From: Clostridium sp. Ade.TY
GTDB taxonomy: Bacteria > Bacillota > Clostridia > Clostridiales > Clostridiaceae
DNA: 64,000 nucleotides
Assembly (NCBI RefSeq): GCF_000498355.1
Contig: NZ_AVSV01000025.1
Location: 31,136-95,135 of the forward strand
Direction of reading: 5' to 3'
This document shows positions 43,064 to 51,409 of the stretch, in pieces. Both the position numbers and the translations under genes were made by a program. Within the stretch, counting starts at the first letter, position 1. Every line of letters begins with the position of its first letter. The notes under the pieces were generated by a model. The model had not been told where the DNA came from, made no database searches, and saw only the letters and a list, made by a program, of their open reading frames with translations.

Positions 43064-44119
43064 TTATTTCTCTATATAATTTTTAACTCTTTTTATTACC
43101 ATGTTTATGCTACCATCACCATTTCTTACTATCTCAAACTTATCTTGATCATTATAAACTTCTTCATCTATATAAAGGTCTATTTCTTTATCAATTTTAA
43201 GTCTTACCCTTTTTAATTTTTTTTCAATCCAAGTCTTATCTACTTCTACTTCTTCAATACCTTGAGCCTTAACAAAACTTGAAAAATCATTTTTTATTGT
43301 ACTTTCATTCTTAAATAATTGCTCTGAAAGTTCATCAACATTTATAACTTCATCTTCTTTTAATTTATTTTTTACTGTTGACCTTACTCTTTCAGCTTGA
43401 TCTGCATCTTCTTGAAATTTTTCTCTTGTCCAAGTTTCAGTAGCCTTTAAAAATGTTTTTGTAATATCTCTTTCATTTGCTATTATAGAACAACCTAAGA
43501 AATTATTTATAAAGTAATTAGCACCATATTCATCTTCGTTTTTACTTTTCTTTTGTTTATCAAGCACCATAAGGTTATATTTTTCATCCTGTCTTATAGG
43601 TTTTATAAATGCAGCCTTTTGAATTTTTTGAGAGCTTCCTGGAAGACCTGCTGATTGTGGTACTATTCCAATTCCTATTTTGTTATCTATAAAATCAACT
43701 TTATGTGTAAAATTCTTTATATAATCCATTTTTAAAATTGCAATCATTGGGCCTTTATCTGTTACTATAGATGCTATAATCAAGTCACAAGATGGTATAT
43801 TTGTGTTACCATTCATTATTGCAAACATTTGTCTTGCAAGTTCTTTTGAAAGTCCTATTAAGTCATTATCTATACCATTTAAAAAATCTTGTGTTACTTC
43901 TTTTACTATACTTCTTCCATCATTAAATTTAGCATACTTTAATTCTTCATCTTTAAAGCATTTTTCTATATGTTTAAATACAAATTTATATATATCTTCA
44001 TTTAAATTTAATGGATATTCATTTAGTATAGGTTCTCCCCCATTACTATCTAAAATATGTATAACAGCCTCATTTATATTAATATCATTTATATATTCCA
44101 TAAACTTTAAATCCTCCAA
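43064..44119 (-). CDS. Nucleoid-associated protein (NdpA/YejK family)
   Basis: 351 residues with the family start NININEAVIHILDSNGGEPILN, the middle ILKMDYIKNFTHKVDF and a C-terminal half (about 225-345) rich in charged helices (DADQAERVRSTVKNKLKEDE). The family (37-kDa nucleoid-associated proteins) was named from E. coli YejK bound to the nucleoid; molecular role unknown. Soluble, no membrane segment. Weak GGAGGATTT before the ATG. Single gene, divergent from the small membrane protein gene at 44287. Confidence 0.85.
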   Translation of the reverse strand: MEDLKFMEYINDININEAVIHILDSNGGEPILNEYPLNLNEDIYKFVFKHIEKCFKDEELKYAKFNDGRSIVKEVTQDFLNGIDNDLIGLSKELARQMFAIMNGNTNIPSCDLIIASIVTDKGPMIAILKMDYIKNFTHKVDFIDNKIGIGIVPQSAGLPGSSQKIQKAAFIKPIRQDEKYNLMVLDKQKKSKNEDEYGANYFINNFLGCSIIANERDITKTFLKATETWTREKFQEDADQAERVRSTVKNKLKEDEVINVDELSEQLFKNESTIKNDFSSFVKAQGIEEVEVDKTWIEKKLKRVRLKIDKEIDLYIDEEVYNDQDKFEIVRNGDGSINMVIKRVKNYIEK

Positions 44120-44244
44120 TTCAAATTTTAAACAACATTTTATATTGTAACATAAAATTTTAAAAATTCATTATTAAGCCCAGTCATTATTTAATATGAA
44201 AAAACATTAATATTTTATATTTTTATAGCAATTTTTGTAAGTTT

Positions 44245-44253
44245 TGTTATAAT
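44245..44253 (+). promoter_or_regulatory. Extended -10 promoter element before 44287
   Basis: TGTTATAAT, with a TTGTAA hexamer at 44235-44240 upstream, lies about 34 bases before the start codon. Confidence 0.4.
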
Positions 44254-44286
44254 ATAAATATATTTTGTGAAATGAGGGGTATTTTT

Positions 44287-44631
44287 ATGGGATATTTTTC
44301 TAAAGAGCCTAATCCATTAAAAATAAGGCTAAAAAAAATTTTATTAAGTATAATTGGAATATTTATATTATTATTTATAATATTTCATACAAGTCCAGAA
44401 CTTTCTATAAAATCTCATTTATTTTTAACCGGTCATCCTGTTGAAGCACTTAAATATAACTTTGAAATTAATGAGTTCCAAAATAATTTAGATTCAGAAA
44501 CTTTATCAAAAGAAAATTCAAAAATCTATAAAATAACAAATTTTGAGTCTAATGATACCAATGAATTTTTTAATTTTAAGGTGAAAAAAACAGGCTTATT
44601 ATATTTTGCATCAGCTTATGGTGAAGCATAA
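44287..44631 (+). CDS. Single-pass membrane protein of unknown function
   Basis: 114 residues. A short cytoplasmic, basic start (GYFSKEPNPLKIRLKKI) precedes one transmembrane helix (about 20-38). The exported tail (about 40-114) contains FLTGHPVEALKYNFEINEF and ends FKVKKTGLLYFASAYGEA. Not recognised. I start at ATG 44287 after GAGGGGT; the in-frame ATG at 44272 would translate that site. It lies 51 bases before the larger exported protein gene and probably shares a transcript with it. Confidence 0.7.
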   Translation: MGYFSKEPNPLKIRLKKILLSIIGIFILLFIIFHTSPELSIKSHLFLTGHPVEALKYNFEINEFQNNLDSETLSKENSKIYKITNFESNDTNEFFNFKVKKTGLLYFASAYGEA

Positions 44632-44682
44632 TTTATAAATAATTGTATATAAGGCTTTTTAAGGAGGACAATTTAAATAATT

Positions 44683-46353
44683 ATGAAAAAAAAGAATATA
44701 TTAATATATTTATTAGTTGTTTTTTCCTTTATAGGAATATTATTTTTCAAATACAACTCTAATAAATATAATTCAGTGTTTTTTGCAAATACTAATCAAA
44801 ATTATTACTTTACCCTTTCAACATCAAATGGGAGTTCTAATAACATAAGTAAAACAAATTATTTAATTCTCAAAACATATGATAAAAATAAAAATTTTAA
44901 AAATGAAACTTTTACTTTAAAAGATTTTAGTAAAAATAATGATGAATCTATTTATATTACAAATGTAAAAAATAATAACGACTTTATCTTCATACATGAT
45001 TTAATTTCTGAAGAAATTACATCTATTAATATAAATAATAAAGAAATTAAATTACTATTAAGTGGAGTGGAAAATTCTAATAGACTTTTTACTATAAAAG
45101 ATTTTGAAGTAACTGATAATAAACTCATTTATTCCGGTGTTGATGAAGGAGGTTCTTTTATAAATATACTTGACTTAAATACAAATAAAATAACTAATAT
45201 TTTTAAGTCTGATATTCATACTGAAATCCCCGTTACTATTTGTTCTAACAAAGCTGCATTTCTTTTTGAAAACAGTATTTACTTATATTCTACAGATAGT
45301 AATAAATTATTAAGTAAAACAGCACCTTTATATAAAGATGATATTTTACTTTATAAAAATACTATATATACTGCTAAAAAATATAATGATTATTTAAATA
45401 ATTTTGTATCTTTATCAATAGATTTTAATAACAACTTAGAAACAGAAAAAGATATATTGAAATATATTAATGGAATACATGGAATTTATAGATCTTTAGA
45501 TAATATCGTTATAGGTGATTACTTTTTTAATACTAAAATCCAAAAATTATATACAAGAATATCAAATAATACGTCTCAATCTTTTGGTAATATATTAATT
45601 GGTGACTATATTGTTTCTAAAAATAAAACTTACGAAAAATTAGAATACAATAAAAATTATAAAGAATATAATTTAAATTTCGATATTAATAATACACCTA
45701 CCAATTTAACAATTGATAAAAATAGAAATGTAAAAGTGGCTTATGACGGTTCTGTTGTAGTATTAAATGAAAATACTAATAATATAATTAATAGCTTTAT
45801 TGGTTTTATGCCAGAAAGTCCATCTGCATTACTTCAAGACTTCTATTATAAAGATAATTATTTATATGGAATAGTTAAACAAAAAAATTCACCACCACAA
45901 CTTATATCTTTAAATATTGAAAATGGGAAATTAAGAGTTATAAAACAAATTATTAATAATATTGATAGTATAGAAGATATAACTAAATTTAGTATATTTA
46001 ATGACAAATTCGGTTATTTAATTAAAAATGATAATAATTATATATTAAATATATATGATAGTTCTAATAATTATCATAGTTATAAATTAAAAACTTCTGA
46101 TTATATAAATAATATGTTATTTAATAATAATTTTATAGTTTATCAATCCAATAATAAAATAAACATTCTTAATATGTCTACACTTGAAAATAAAAAGTTA
46201 GAATATAAAGAACCTATTTACTTATTAGATATAAATGAGAAAGCTTTCATATTATCTGTTAATAATGAATATGTAATTATGGATTTTAATTTTAATAAAA
46301 TAAAATCTTTTTCAAACCATGAAAAAGCAATTAATTATTTAAACAAAAAATAA
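44683..46353 (+). CDS. Large exported or anchored protein, possible beta-propeller, unknown
   Basis: 556 residues. The N-terminal KKKNILIYLLVVFSFIGILFF is an uncleaved-looking signal anchor; there is no lipobox or sortase motif. The rest is Asn/Lys/Ile-rich and dominated by alternating strand patterns with repeated SxxNxKxxLLS- or DxxxNKITNIF-like turns, suggesting a WD/beta-propeller-type sensor domain, but no named repeat is firm. The composition is extremely AT-driven. Strong AAGGAGG precedes the ATG. It follows the single-pass protein gene and ends at a terminator shared with the next convergent gene. Confidence 0.75.
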   Translation: MKKKNILIYLLVVFSFIGILFFKYNSNKYNSVFFANTNQNYYFTLSTSNGSSNNISKTNYLILKTYDKNKNFKNETFTLKDFSKNNDESIYITNVKNNNDFIFIHDLISEEITSININNKEIKLLLSGVENSNRLFTIKDFEVTDNKLIYSGVDEGGSFINILDLNTNKITNIFKSDIHTEIPVTICSNKAAFLFENSIYLYSTDSNKLLSKTAPLYKDDILLYKNTIYTAKKYNDYLNNFVSLSIDFNNNLETEKDILKYINGIHGIYRSLDNIVIGDYFFNTKIQKLYTRISNNTSQSFGNILIGDYIVSKNKTYEKLEYNKNYKEYNLNFDINNTPTNLTIDKNRNVKVAYDGSVVVLNENTNNIINSFIGFMPESPSALLQDFYYKDNYLYGIVKQKNSPPQLISLNIENGKLRVIKQIINNIDSIEDITKFSIFNDKFGYLIKNDNNYILNIYDSSNNYHSYKLKTSDYINNMLFNNNFIVYQSNNKINILNMSTLENKKLEYKEPIYLLDINEKAFILSVNNEYVIMDFNFNKIKSFSNHEKAINYLNKK

Positions 46354-46377
46354 GGACTTTTATAGTCCTTATTTTTT
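46345..46377. terminator. Bidirectional terminator after the large exported protein gene
   Basis: AAAAAATAAGGACT pairs with AGTCCTTATTTTTT around a 5-base loop; both converging stops lie within or beside it. Confidence 0.88.
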
Positions 46378-46671
46378 GTTTTCAATTATATTTTCTGAAG
46401 CTTTTAAAATTTTATATATTATCTCGCATATATATTTAAACATTATTACCGTAAGAACTAAAATGGCAAACTCTTGAAAAAACTTTATTATTTCTATACT
46501 AATTGTAAAAAACAAATTACTTTTATACACTAAAGAAAAATCAATTAAATTTTTAATTAATTCAAAAATTAAATTTAAACATCCCCAAATAACAAAAGTA
46601 TTGAAGGCTCTCCTTATTATAGTTTCTACACTTATTTTCCCTAATGTAAGTGTATTTTTAATCCTAATCAT
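46369..46671 (-). CDS. Small two-helix membrane protein, unknown
   Basis: 100 residues. Two hydrophobic segments (about 22-45 and 55-85) joined by VYKSN; basic N-terminus (RIKNTLTLGKISVETIIRRAF) and a Lys/Glu-rich end. It resembles short DUF4282-like membrane proteins, but I cannot confirm the family. AAGGGGA lies 9 bases before the ATG at 46671 (a TTG one codon earlier is also possible). Confidence 0.65.
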   Translation of the reverse strand: MIRIKNTLTLGKISVETIIRRAFNTFVIWGCLNLIFELIKNLIDFSLVYKSNLFFTISIEIIKFFQEFAILVLTVIMFKYICEIIYKILKASENIIENKK

Positions 46672-46962
46672 CAAATAATATCCCCTTAATTTAAATATTT
46701 TCTATATTAAATATTAATAAAAATTACTTTTTCAGACCTTTAAAAATTTCTTTTTTGGTATCCTTTCTTACTTTAAAAGTATATTTAATATTGCAATTTT
46801 ATTTAAATATATATTTGTCATATTTTCTCTTATTAAATAAGTATTTTTCAAATATAAAGTATGCTTTTTATTACTTAATATTTTTTCTACATCCTAATTT
46901 CACCCTCACCTTTTTACATATTTTTCAACATACTATATATTACCATAATATCCATATTTGTA
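46672..46962. other. AT-rich intergenic stretch without recognised gene
   Basis: Apart from the 46671 gene's upstream region nothing is supported. A forward open frame at 46755-46967 has no binding site and encodes a low-complexity Tyr/Phe/Leu string, as expected from random AT-rich DNA. Confidence 0.6.
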
Positions 46963-47002
46963 AATAAAAAATGGATATAGAATAAATTTTTCTATATCCA
47001 TT
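46963..47002 (-). terminator. Terminator of the Na/Pi symporter gene
   Basis: On the reverse strand AATGGATATAGAA pairs with TTCTATATCCATT, followed by TTTTATTT, 6 bases after the stop. Confidence 0.85.
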
Positions 47003-47007
47003 AAATA

Positions 47008-48606
47008 TTAAATACTCTCTGCTATATTTGCTGAGTGATCTCCTATTCTTTCTAAGTTACTTATAACATCTAAGAATATTACACTTGCATAAGCAGTTGT
47101 TTTTCCATTATTCAATCTTCTAATATGACTAATTCTAAGTTCTTTTTCCATTGCATCAATTGCATCTTCTAACTTATCTATATGACAAACCTTTTTAGTA
47201 TCTTTTTCACCATAAGTTGTTATTGCCATTTCCATTGATTCTAATGTAGTATTAAACATAACTTTTAAATCATGCTTATCCTCTTCATCATAAACAACTT
47301 TTTCGTATATTTTTTCTCTTGCTAAATCTGCTATATTTTTAGCATGATCGCCTATTCTCTCAATATCATTTATTACATTAAATGCTGATGTTATTTCATT
47401 TGATAAATCACCTGATAATTCTTGTTGAGAAATTTTAACTAAATAATCAGCAATTTCTCTTTCTAATGTATTTATTAAAACTTCATTTTTAACAACTTGA
47501 TCTATGTATGATTCATTTCCTTCTGAAAAAGCTTTCATAGCAAGTTCAAAATTTTCTTTAGCTTTATTTGCCATTCTAATAGTTTCTTTCTCTACTTGAA
47601 CTGTAGCTATAACAGGATTTTCTATTAATTTTTCATCTAAATATATTGCACCATTTTTTTCTATTTCACCATCACCTGGCAATATTTTATTTGCAATAAA
47701 CACTAGACCTCTTGCAAATGGTAATAAAACAAGAGTTACTATAACATTAAATATTGTATGTGCATTTGCTATTTGTCTTGTTATATCATTACTACTTATT
47801 GCTTGAACTGCATCTATTAATATTCCTACAAATGGTAAGAACATTAAAGTTCCTATAACATTAAATAAAAGATGTATAATAGCGGCTTTTTTAGCAGTTC
47901 TATTTGCTCCAACTGATGAAAGTAATGCTGTTACACATGTACCTATATTACAACCTAAAATTATTGGAATAGCAACATAAAGATCTATTGCTCCAGTTGT
48001 TGCAAGAGCTATAAGTATACCAGTTGTCGCTGATGAACTTTGAACTATAGCTGTCATTACAAGACCTGTTAAAAGACCTAATATTCTATTATTTCCAACT
48101 AAAAATACAAATTCTTTAAACATATTTGATTCTGCAATTGGCTTCATCGCATCTGACATTAATCCCATTCCTAAGAATAGTAAACCAAATCCTAAAAGTA
48201 TACTTGCAATATCTCTATTTTTCTTACTCTTTGCTATAAATGTTATAAATACACCTATACCAATTACAAGTGGTGCAATACTTTCTAAATCAAGTGAAAC
48301 CATTTGAGCTGTTATTGTTGTTCCAATATTAGCTCCCATTATTACTCCAGTTGCTTGAAGTAAATTCATTATTCCTGCATTTACAAAACTTACTACCATA
48401 ACAGTTGTAGCACTAGAACTTTGAATTATAGCAGTAACTAAAGCACCTATTAATACTCCTATAAATCTATTGCTAGTAACTCTTTCAACTATTCCTTTCA
48501 GTCTATCCCCTGCAGCGTTTTCAAGTCCATCTCCCATTAACTTCATTCCAAAAAGGAATAAACCTAATCCACCTATAAGTCCTGAAAATATTCCTAGTAT
48601 TTCCAA
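47008..48606 (-). CDS. Na/Pi cotransporter family protein with PhoU-like tail
   Basis: 532 residues. The N-terminal transport part (1-310) has two inverted repeats, each with the QSSSATT signature (IIQSSSATTVMVVSFV and IVQSSSATTGILIALA), as in NptA/SLC34 phosphate symporters. The C-terminal cytoplasmic part (about 345-530) is PhoU-like, with the repeated VINDIERIGDHAKNIADLA and ISNLERIGDHSANIAES metal-binding motifs. It probably imports phosphate with Na+, with the PhoU-like tail as regulator. I start at TTG 48606, because GGAGG lies 8 bases upstream; the frame runs open to 48621 through that site. Confidence 0.92.
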   Translation of the reverse strand: MEILGIFSGLIGGLGLFLFGMKLMGDGLENAAGDRLKGIVERVTSNRFIGVLIGALVTAIIQSSSATTVMVVSFVNAGIMNLLQATGVIMGANIGTTITAQMVSLDLESIAPLVIGIGVFITFIAKSKKNRDIASILLGFGLLFLGMGLMSDAMKPIAESNMFKEFVFLVGNNRILGLLTGLVMTAIVQSSSATTGILIALATTGAIDLYVAIPIILGCNIGTCVTALLSSVGANRTAKKAAIIHLLFNVIGTLMFLPFVGILIDAVQAISSNDITRQIANAHTIFNVIVTLVLLPFARGLVFIANKILPGDGEIEKNGAIYLDEKLIENPVIATVQVEKETIRMANKAKENFELAMKAFSEGNESYIDQVVKNEVLINTLEREIADYLVKISQQELSGDLSNEITSAFNVINDIERIGDHAKNIADLAREKIYEKVVYDEEDKHDLKVMFNTTLESMEMAITTYGEKDTKKVCHIDKLEDAIDAMEKELRISHIRRLNNGKTTAYASVIFLDVISNLERIGDHSANIAESI

Positions 48607-48794
48607 ATTAAATTCCTCCAAATCTTCTTTTTTATAAAAATTTGTTTTATATAAATCATTCTATATACTATTTAAAATAAAGTTAATACTAATTATGGTT
48701 TATTTATTGTTTATTTACAAACTACCGGGTTTTATAACTTAGTTTTAACATAACTTAAATAAATTATTATATCTAGTTTTATTTTTTATGCATC

Positions 48795-48803
48795 TGATAT
48801 AAT
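48795..48803 (+). promoter_or_regulatory. Extended -10 promoter element of the CYTH gene
   Basis: TGATATAAT, a consensus -10 with TGn extension, lies 33 bases before the CYTH start. Confidence 0.45.
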
Positions 48804-48835
48804 ATTATAAACAAATAAATTTAGGAGGATTTTTT

Positions 48836-49381
48836 ATGGCAAAAGAATTAGAAACTAGAATTATTAATATAGATGTGGATTATATGAGAAAAAAACTTAA
48901 AAGTTTAAATGCTGAACTTATAAAATCTGAAGATCAAATTAATGATATTTATGATTTTGAAGATGGAAGACTACTTAAAGATAAAGGATATGCAAGAATA
49001 AGAACTATAAATGATAAATTACATAATAAAGAAATTATATTTATGACAACAAAGAAAATGTTGTCCCAAGGAAAATTTAAAGAAATGGAAGAAAATGAAG
49101 TTATTGTTGATAACAAAACTATGGCTGAAGGAATATTTAAATCATTGGGCCTTAAGCTTTGTCAATCTATAAAGAAATATAGAGAAAGTTACAAGCTTTT
49201 AGATGGTTTAGTTGAAATAGATATAAATGATAAAAATTTTTGTCCATTCCCTTATATAGAAATAGAAACATCATCTGAAGAATCTTTAGATAATATGCTT
49301 AATTTACTTGGATATTCAATGAAAGATACTACTTCAAAAACTATATATGAATTAATTGATGAATATAATAAAAGCAAATAA
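48836..49381 (+). CDS. CYTH domain protein (triphosphate tunnel phosphatase/cyclase fold)
   Basis: 181 residues of one CYTH domain. The N-terminal consensus Glu-x-Glu-x-Lys appears as ELETR (Glu4, Glu6, Arg8). GRLLKDKGYARIRTI, the central strand KEIIFMTTKK and VEIDINDKNFCPFPYIEIET follow the tunnel-fold order. Members hydrolyse inorganic triphosphate or thiamine triphosphate, or form cAMP (class IV cyclase); the small CyaB-like forms of this length are often phosphatases. No genetic context decides. AGGAGG precedes the ATG. Confidence 0.88.
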   Translation: MAKELETRIINIDVDYMRKKLKSLNAELIKSEDQINDIYDFEDGRLLKDKGYARIRTINDKLHNKEIIFMTTKKMLSQGKFKEMEENEVIVDNKTMAEGIFKSLGLKLCQSIKKYRESYKLLDGLVEIDINDKNFCPFPYIEIETSSEESLDNMLNLLGYSMKDTTSKTIYELIDEYNKSK

Positions 49382-49420
49382 AAAAATGGCTGGGCAAAGT
49401 CTCTTACTAAGTCCAGCCAT
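49379..49420. terminator. Bidirectional terminator between the CYTH gene and reductase gene
   Basis: ATGGCTGG pairs with CCAGCCAT around a loop that has an inner AAGT/ACTT stem; on the reverse strand it is followed by TTTTTTT. Confidence 0.82.
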
Positions 49421-49454
49421 AATTTCTTTCACTCAATATATTATATTCATATCA

Positions 49455-50198
49455 TTATAAATTTGCTAAATCTTTTGAAGGACCAAACATTTCATAATGT
49501 ATTGAATCATCTTTAACTCCCATTCCTTTTAATGTATCATATATATGCTTCATAAAGCCTAATGGTCCGCAGAAATAAAAATCACCATCTTTAGGTAAAT
49601 TTTCTTCCATCCATTCTTTTGTTATAAATCCAACTTCATCATAATCTTCACCTAATACATCTGAATCTAATGGATCTTGATAAAATACTCCTGTTTTCAT
49701 ATTTTTATTATTTTTCTTTAACTCTTTAATTTCATTTTTAAAAGTATGTGCTGTTGAATTTAAAACTGCTTGTACAAATGTAACATCTCTATTGTCTTCT
49801 AATGACTTATATAACATTGCCATCATTGGAGTAACTCCAATACCACCACTTAATAAAACTACCTTTTTATCTCCATTTTTTAATATAAAATCACCAAGTG
49901 GCTCTGTTATAAATATTGTATCAGAAATATTTACTTTATCATGCATATATCTTGAAACTAATCCTTTGTCCTCTCTTTTTATACTTATTCTATAAAAATC
50001 TGAACCTGGCTTCATTGATAAACTATATTGTCTTATAGCTCCTTTGTTTTCTCCTTCTTTAATAGGATTTATTGATATAAATTGTCCTGGCATATTTTTC
50101 TTTAATTCACCTTTATCTACTGGTCTCATATAAAAAGATGTAACAACATCATTTTCTTTTACTTTATTAAATATTTCAACTTCTCTCATATTAATCAT
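49455..50198 (-). CDS. FAD/NAD(P)-binding oxidoreductase (flavohaemoglobin-reductase-like)
   Basis: 247 residues in the ferredoxin-NADP+ reductase fold: FAD-binding RQYSLS (about 63-68) with PGQFISI before it, then the NAD(P) domain with GGIGVTPMMAML, VQAVLNS and FCGPLGFMKHIY and the final HYEMFGPS. This is the C-terminal reductase module of flavohaemoglobin (Hmp) as a stand-alone protein, with no globin or 2Fe-2S domain. Electron acceptor unknown; a neighbouring haemoprotein or ferredoxin is not encoded here. GGAGG precedes the ATG. Monocistronic; 50199-50384 upstream holds only AT-rich sequence. Confidence 0.88.
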   Translation of the reverse strand: MINMREVEIFNKVKENDVVTSFYMRPVDKGELKKNMPGQFISINPIKEGENKGAIRQYSLSMKPGSDFYRISIKREDKGLVSRYMHDKVNISDTIFITEPLGDFILKNGDKKVVLLSGGIGVTPMMAMLYKSLEDNRDVTFVQAVLNSTAHTFKNEIKELKKNNKNMKTGVFYQDPLDSDVLGEDYDEVGFITKEWMEENLPKDGDFYFCGPLGFMKHIYDTLKGMGVKDDSIHYEMFGPSKDLANL

Positions 50199-50384
50199 AA
50201 TAAATTTTCCTCCTCAAACTCATTATCTCTCTTTCATTAATCATATTATACAATACATTTTATTATTAATAAATAATAATTATTAATTAACAATAAAATT
50301 TTAATATTATTCTTATTTTATTGAAATATTTTAAAAATCTATTTATATAAGTATAAAAAAGTAGTTATCTTTATATAAAAATAA

Positions 50385-50434
50385 CATCATAATTATTAAA
50401 AAGTTTTATTAAAACAAACTTCCTAATTATGATG
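50385..50434 (-). terminator. Terminator of the small membrane protein pair
   Basis: CATCATAATTA pairs with TAATTATGATG; the loop holds a second stem (AAGTTT with AAACTT-like). On the reverse strand the tail is TTATTTTTAT. Confidence 0.7.
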
Positions 50435-50442
50435 CCAAAATC

Positions 50443-50625
50443 TTATTTAGCCCTTTTTAATAAATATTTTTCAATATTTTTATCAATAGTTGCTATTAAT
50501 ATCATAAATAATAATGCTATTGTTAATGTATTTTCTATAGTGTATTTTTTATCTAATATAAGAACAATTATAAGTCCTGCCCATAACAAAAATTTCATTA
50601 GCTTTAATTTTTTAAATTTGTCCAT
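50443..50625 (-). CDS. Small two-helix membrane protein, unknown
   Basis: 60 residues: a basic start DKFKKLKLMKFLLW, two hydrophobic segments (about 10-25 and 31-48), and a basic C-terminus (EKYLLKRAK). I use the ATG at 50625 after AGAGGGGGT; a GTG further upstream would encode that site. It starts 11 bases after the next upstream membrane gene, so the two are probably co-transcribed. The size resembles small toxin-antitoxin or accessory membrane peptides, but nothing confirms that. Confidence 0.65.
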   Translation of the reverse strand: MDKFKKLKLMKFLLWAGLIIVLILDKKYTIENTLTIALLFMILIATIDKNIEKYLLKRAK

Positions 50626-50635
50626 AATACCCCCT

Positions 50636-51049
50636 CTAAATAACACTTAAATTATCTCCTCTTTTATTTATTTTTTTCACTATAATTGAATATGACATAA
50701 TAGCAATTAAAATCATATTAAGTGAAAAACCATATATATTCATATTCATAATATCTTTTGTTGGTGAATTTATAGCAGTTATAAGCCATCCTAATGCCAT
50801 TACTATAGTTATTATTATGTTTATTAATAAATATCTTGAAAATATTAAAGGTATTATTGCTATAATAGCAAATATTATTACAATCTTAAAAAAATATAAA
50901 AATTCACTAACAGGAATAGAAAGACCATCTATTGAAAAAGTAAAAGTTGTTAGCCAAAGCATAGTAGAAAAATAACTATAAACTAAAAATAATATATTTG
51001 AAATAAGTACTAATGTAATCCTTCCTATCTTTTTATAATTAATCCCCAT
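50636..51049 (-). CDS. Four-helix membrane protein, unknown
   Basis: 137 residues with about four transmembrane helices and short loops. The ends are basic (NYKKIGRIT at the start; VKKINKRGDNL at the end). The DIMNMNIYGFSLNMILIAIMS segment is unremarkable. I recognise no family. GGAGGGGG precedes the ATG. Upstream partner of the 60-residue membrane protein. Confidence 0.7.
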   Translation of the reverse strand: MGINYKKIGRITLVLISNILFLVYSYFSTMLWLTTFTFSIDGLSIPVSEFLYFFKIVIIFAIIAIIPLIFSRYLLINIIITIVMALGWLITAINSPTKDIMNMNIYGFSLNMILIAIMSYSIIVKKINKRGDNLSVI

Positions 51050-51137
51050 TTTTCCCCCTCCTATAAAAATATAATAACAAATTTCAATATATTTTAATAC
51101 ATTTTTTTATATTTTTTCTATATAATTACATGAAATA

Positions 51138-51170
51138 AATAATAGAGGAATACAATATTCCTCTATTATT
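51138..51170 (-). terminator. Terminator of the 37-residue gene
   Basis: AATAATAGAGGAATA pairs perfectly with TATTCCTCTATTATT around a 3-base loop, 4 bases after the stop at 51175. Confidence 0.82.
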
Positions 51171-51174
51171 TATT

Positions 51175-51288
51175 CTACCTTATAAGTTCCCAATCAATTT
51201 CATCCTTTTCTAGATCTTTCTTTCTATTTGTATGTTCTTTTACTACTTCTCTCTTTTTTTCATTTTCTTTATTTTCATCTCTACTCAT
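51175..51288 (-). CDS. 37-residue highly charged small protein
   Basis: An ATG at 51288 is preceded by a full AGGAGG site at 7 bases and the frame ends at TAG 51175, directly before a strong terminator. The peptide is Lys/Glu/Arg-rich: MSRDENKENEKKREVVKEH, then RKKDLEKDEIDWELIR. It is probably a soluble helix and has no cysteine or hydrophobic segment. Binding site, compact size and dedicated terminator make it a real gene; the family is not recognised. It fills most of the gap between the membrane pair and the PTS gene. Confidence 0.7.
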   Translation of the reverse strand: MSRDENKENEKKREVVKEHTNRKKDLEKDEIDWELIR

Positions 51289-51351
51289 AAAAGACCTCCT
51301 AATTAATATTTTAATCAAAGTTAGTTTATCCATTTAATATTAAAATATAAA

Positions 51352-51387
51352 AATAAAGCTCTAGGACTATTTCCTAAGAGCTTTATT
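51352..51387 (-). terminator. Terminator of the PTS EIIC gene
   Basis: AATAAAGCTCTAGGA pairs with TCCTAAGAGCTTTATT (one bulge), followed by TTTTAT on the reverse strand, 23 bases after the stop. Confidence 0.85.
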
Positions 51388-51409
51388 AATTTATTATAAA
51401 GTTTAAATC

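Noticed and set aside
46755..46967. Forward 70-codon frame
   Set aside because: No binding site, random Tyr/Phe/Leu composition and it runs into the symporter terminator.
50443..51049. Type I or small-membrane toxin-antitoxin system
   Set aside because: Two small membrane proteins, but no antisense RNA, direct repeats or toxin motif could be seen.
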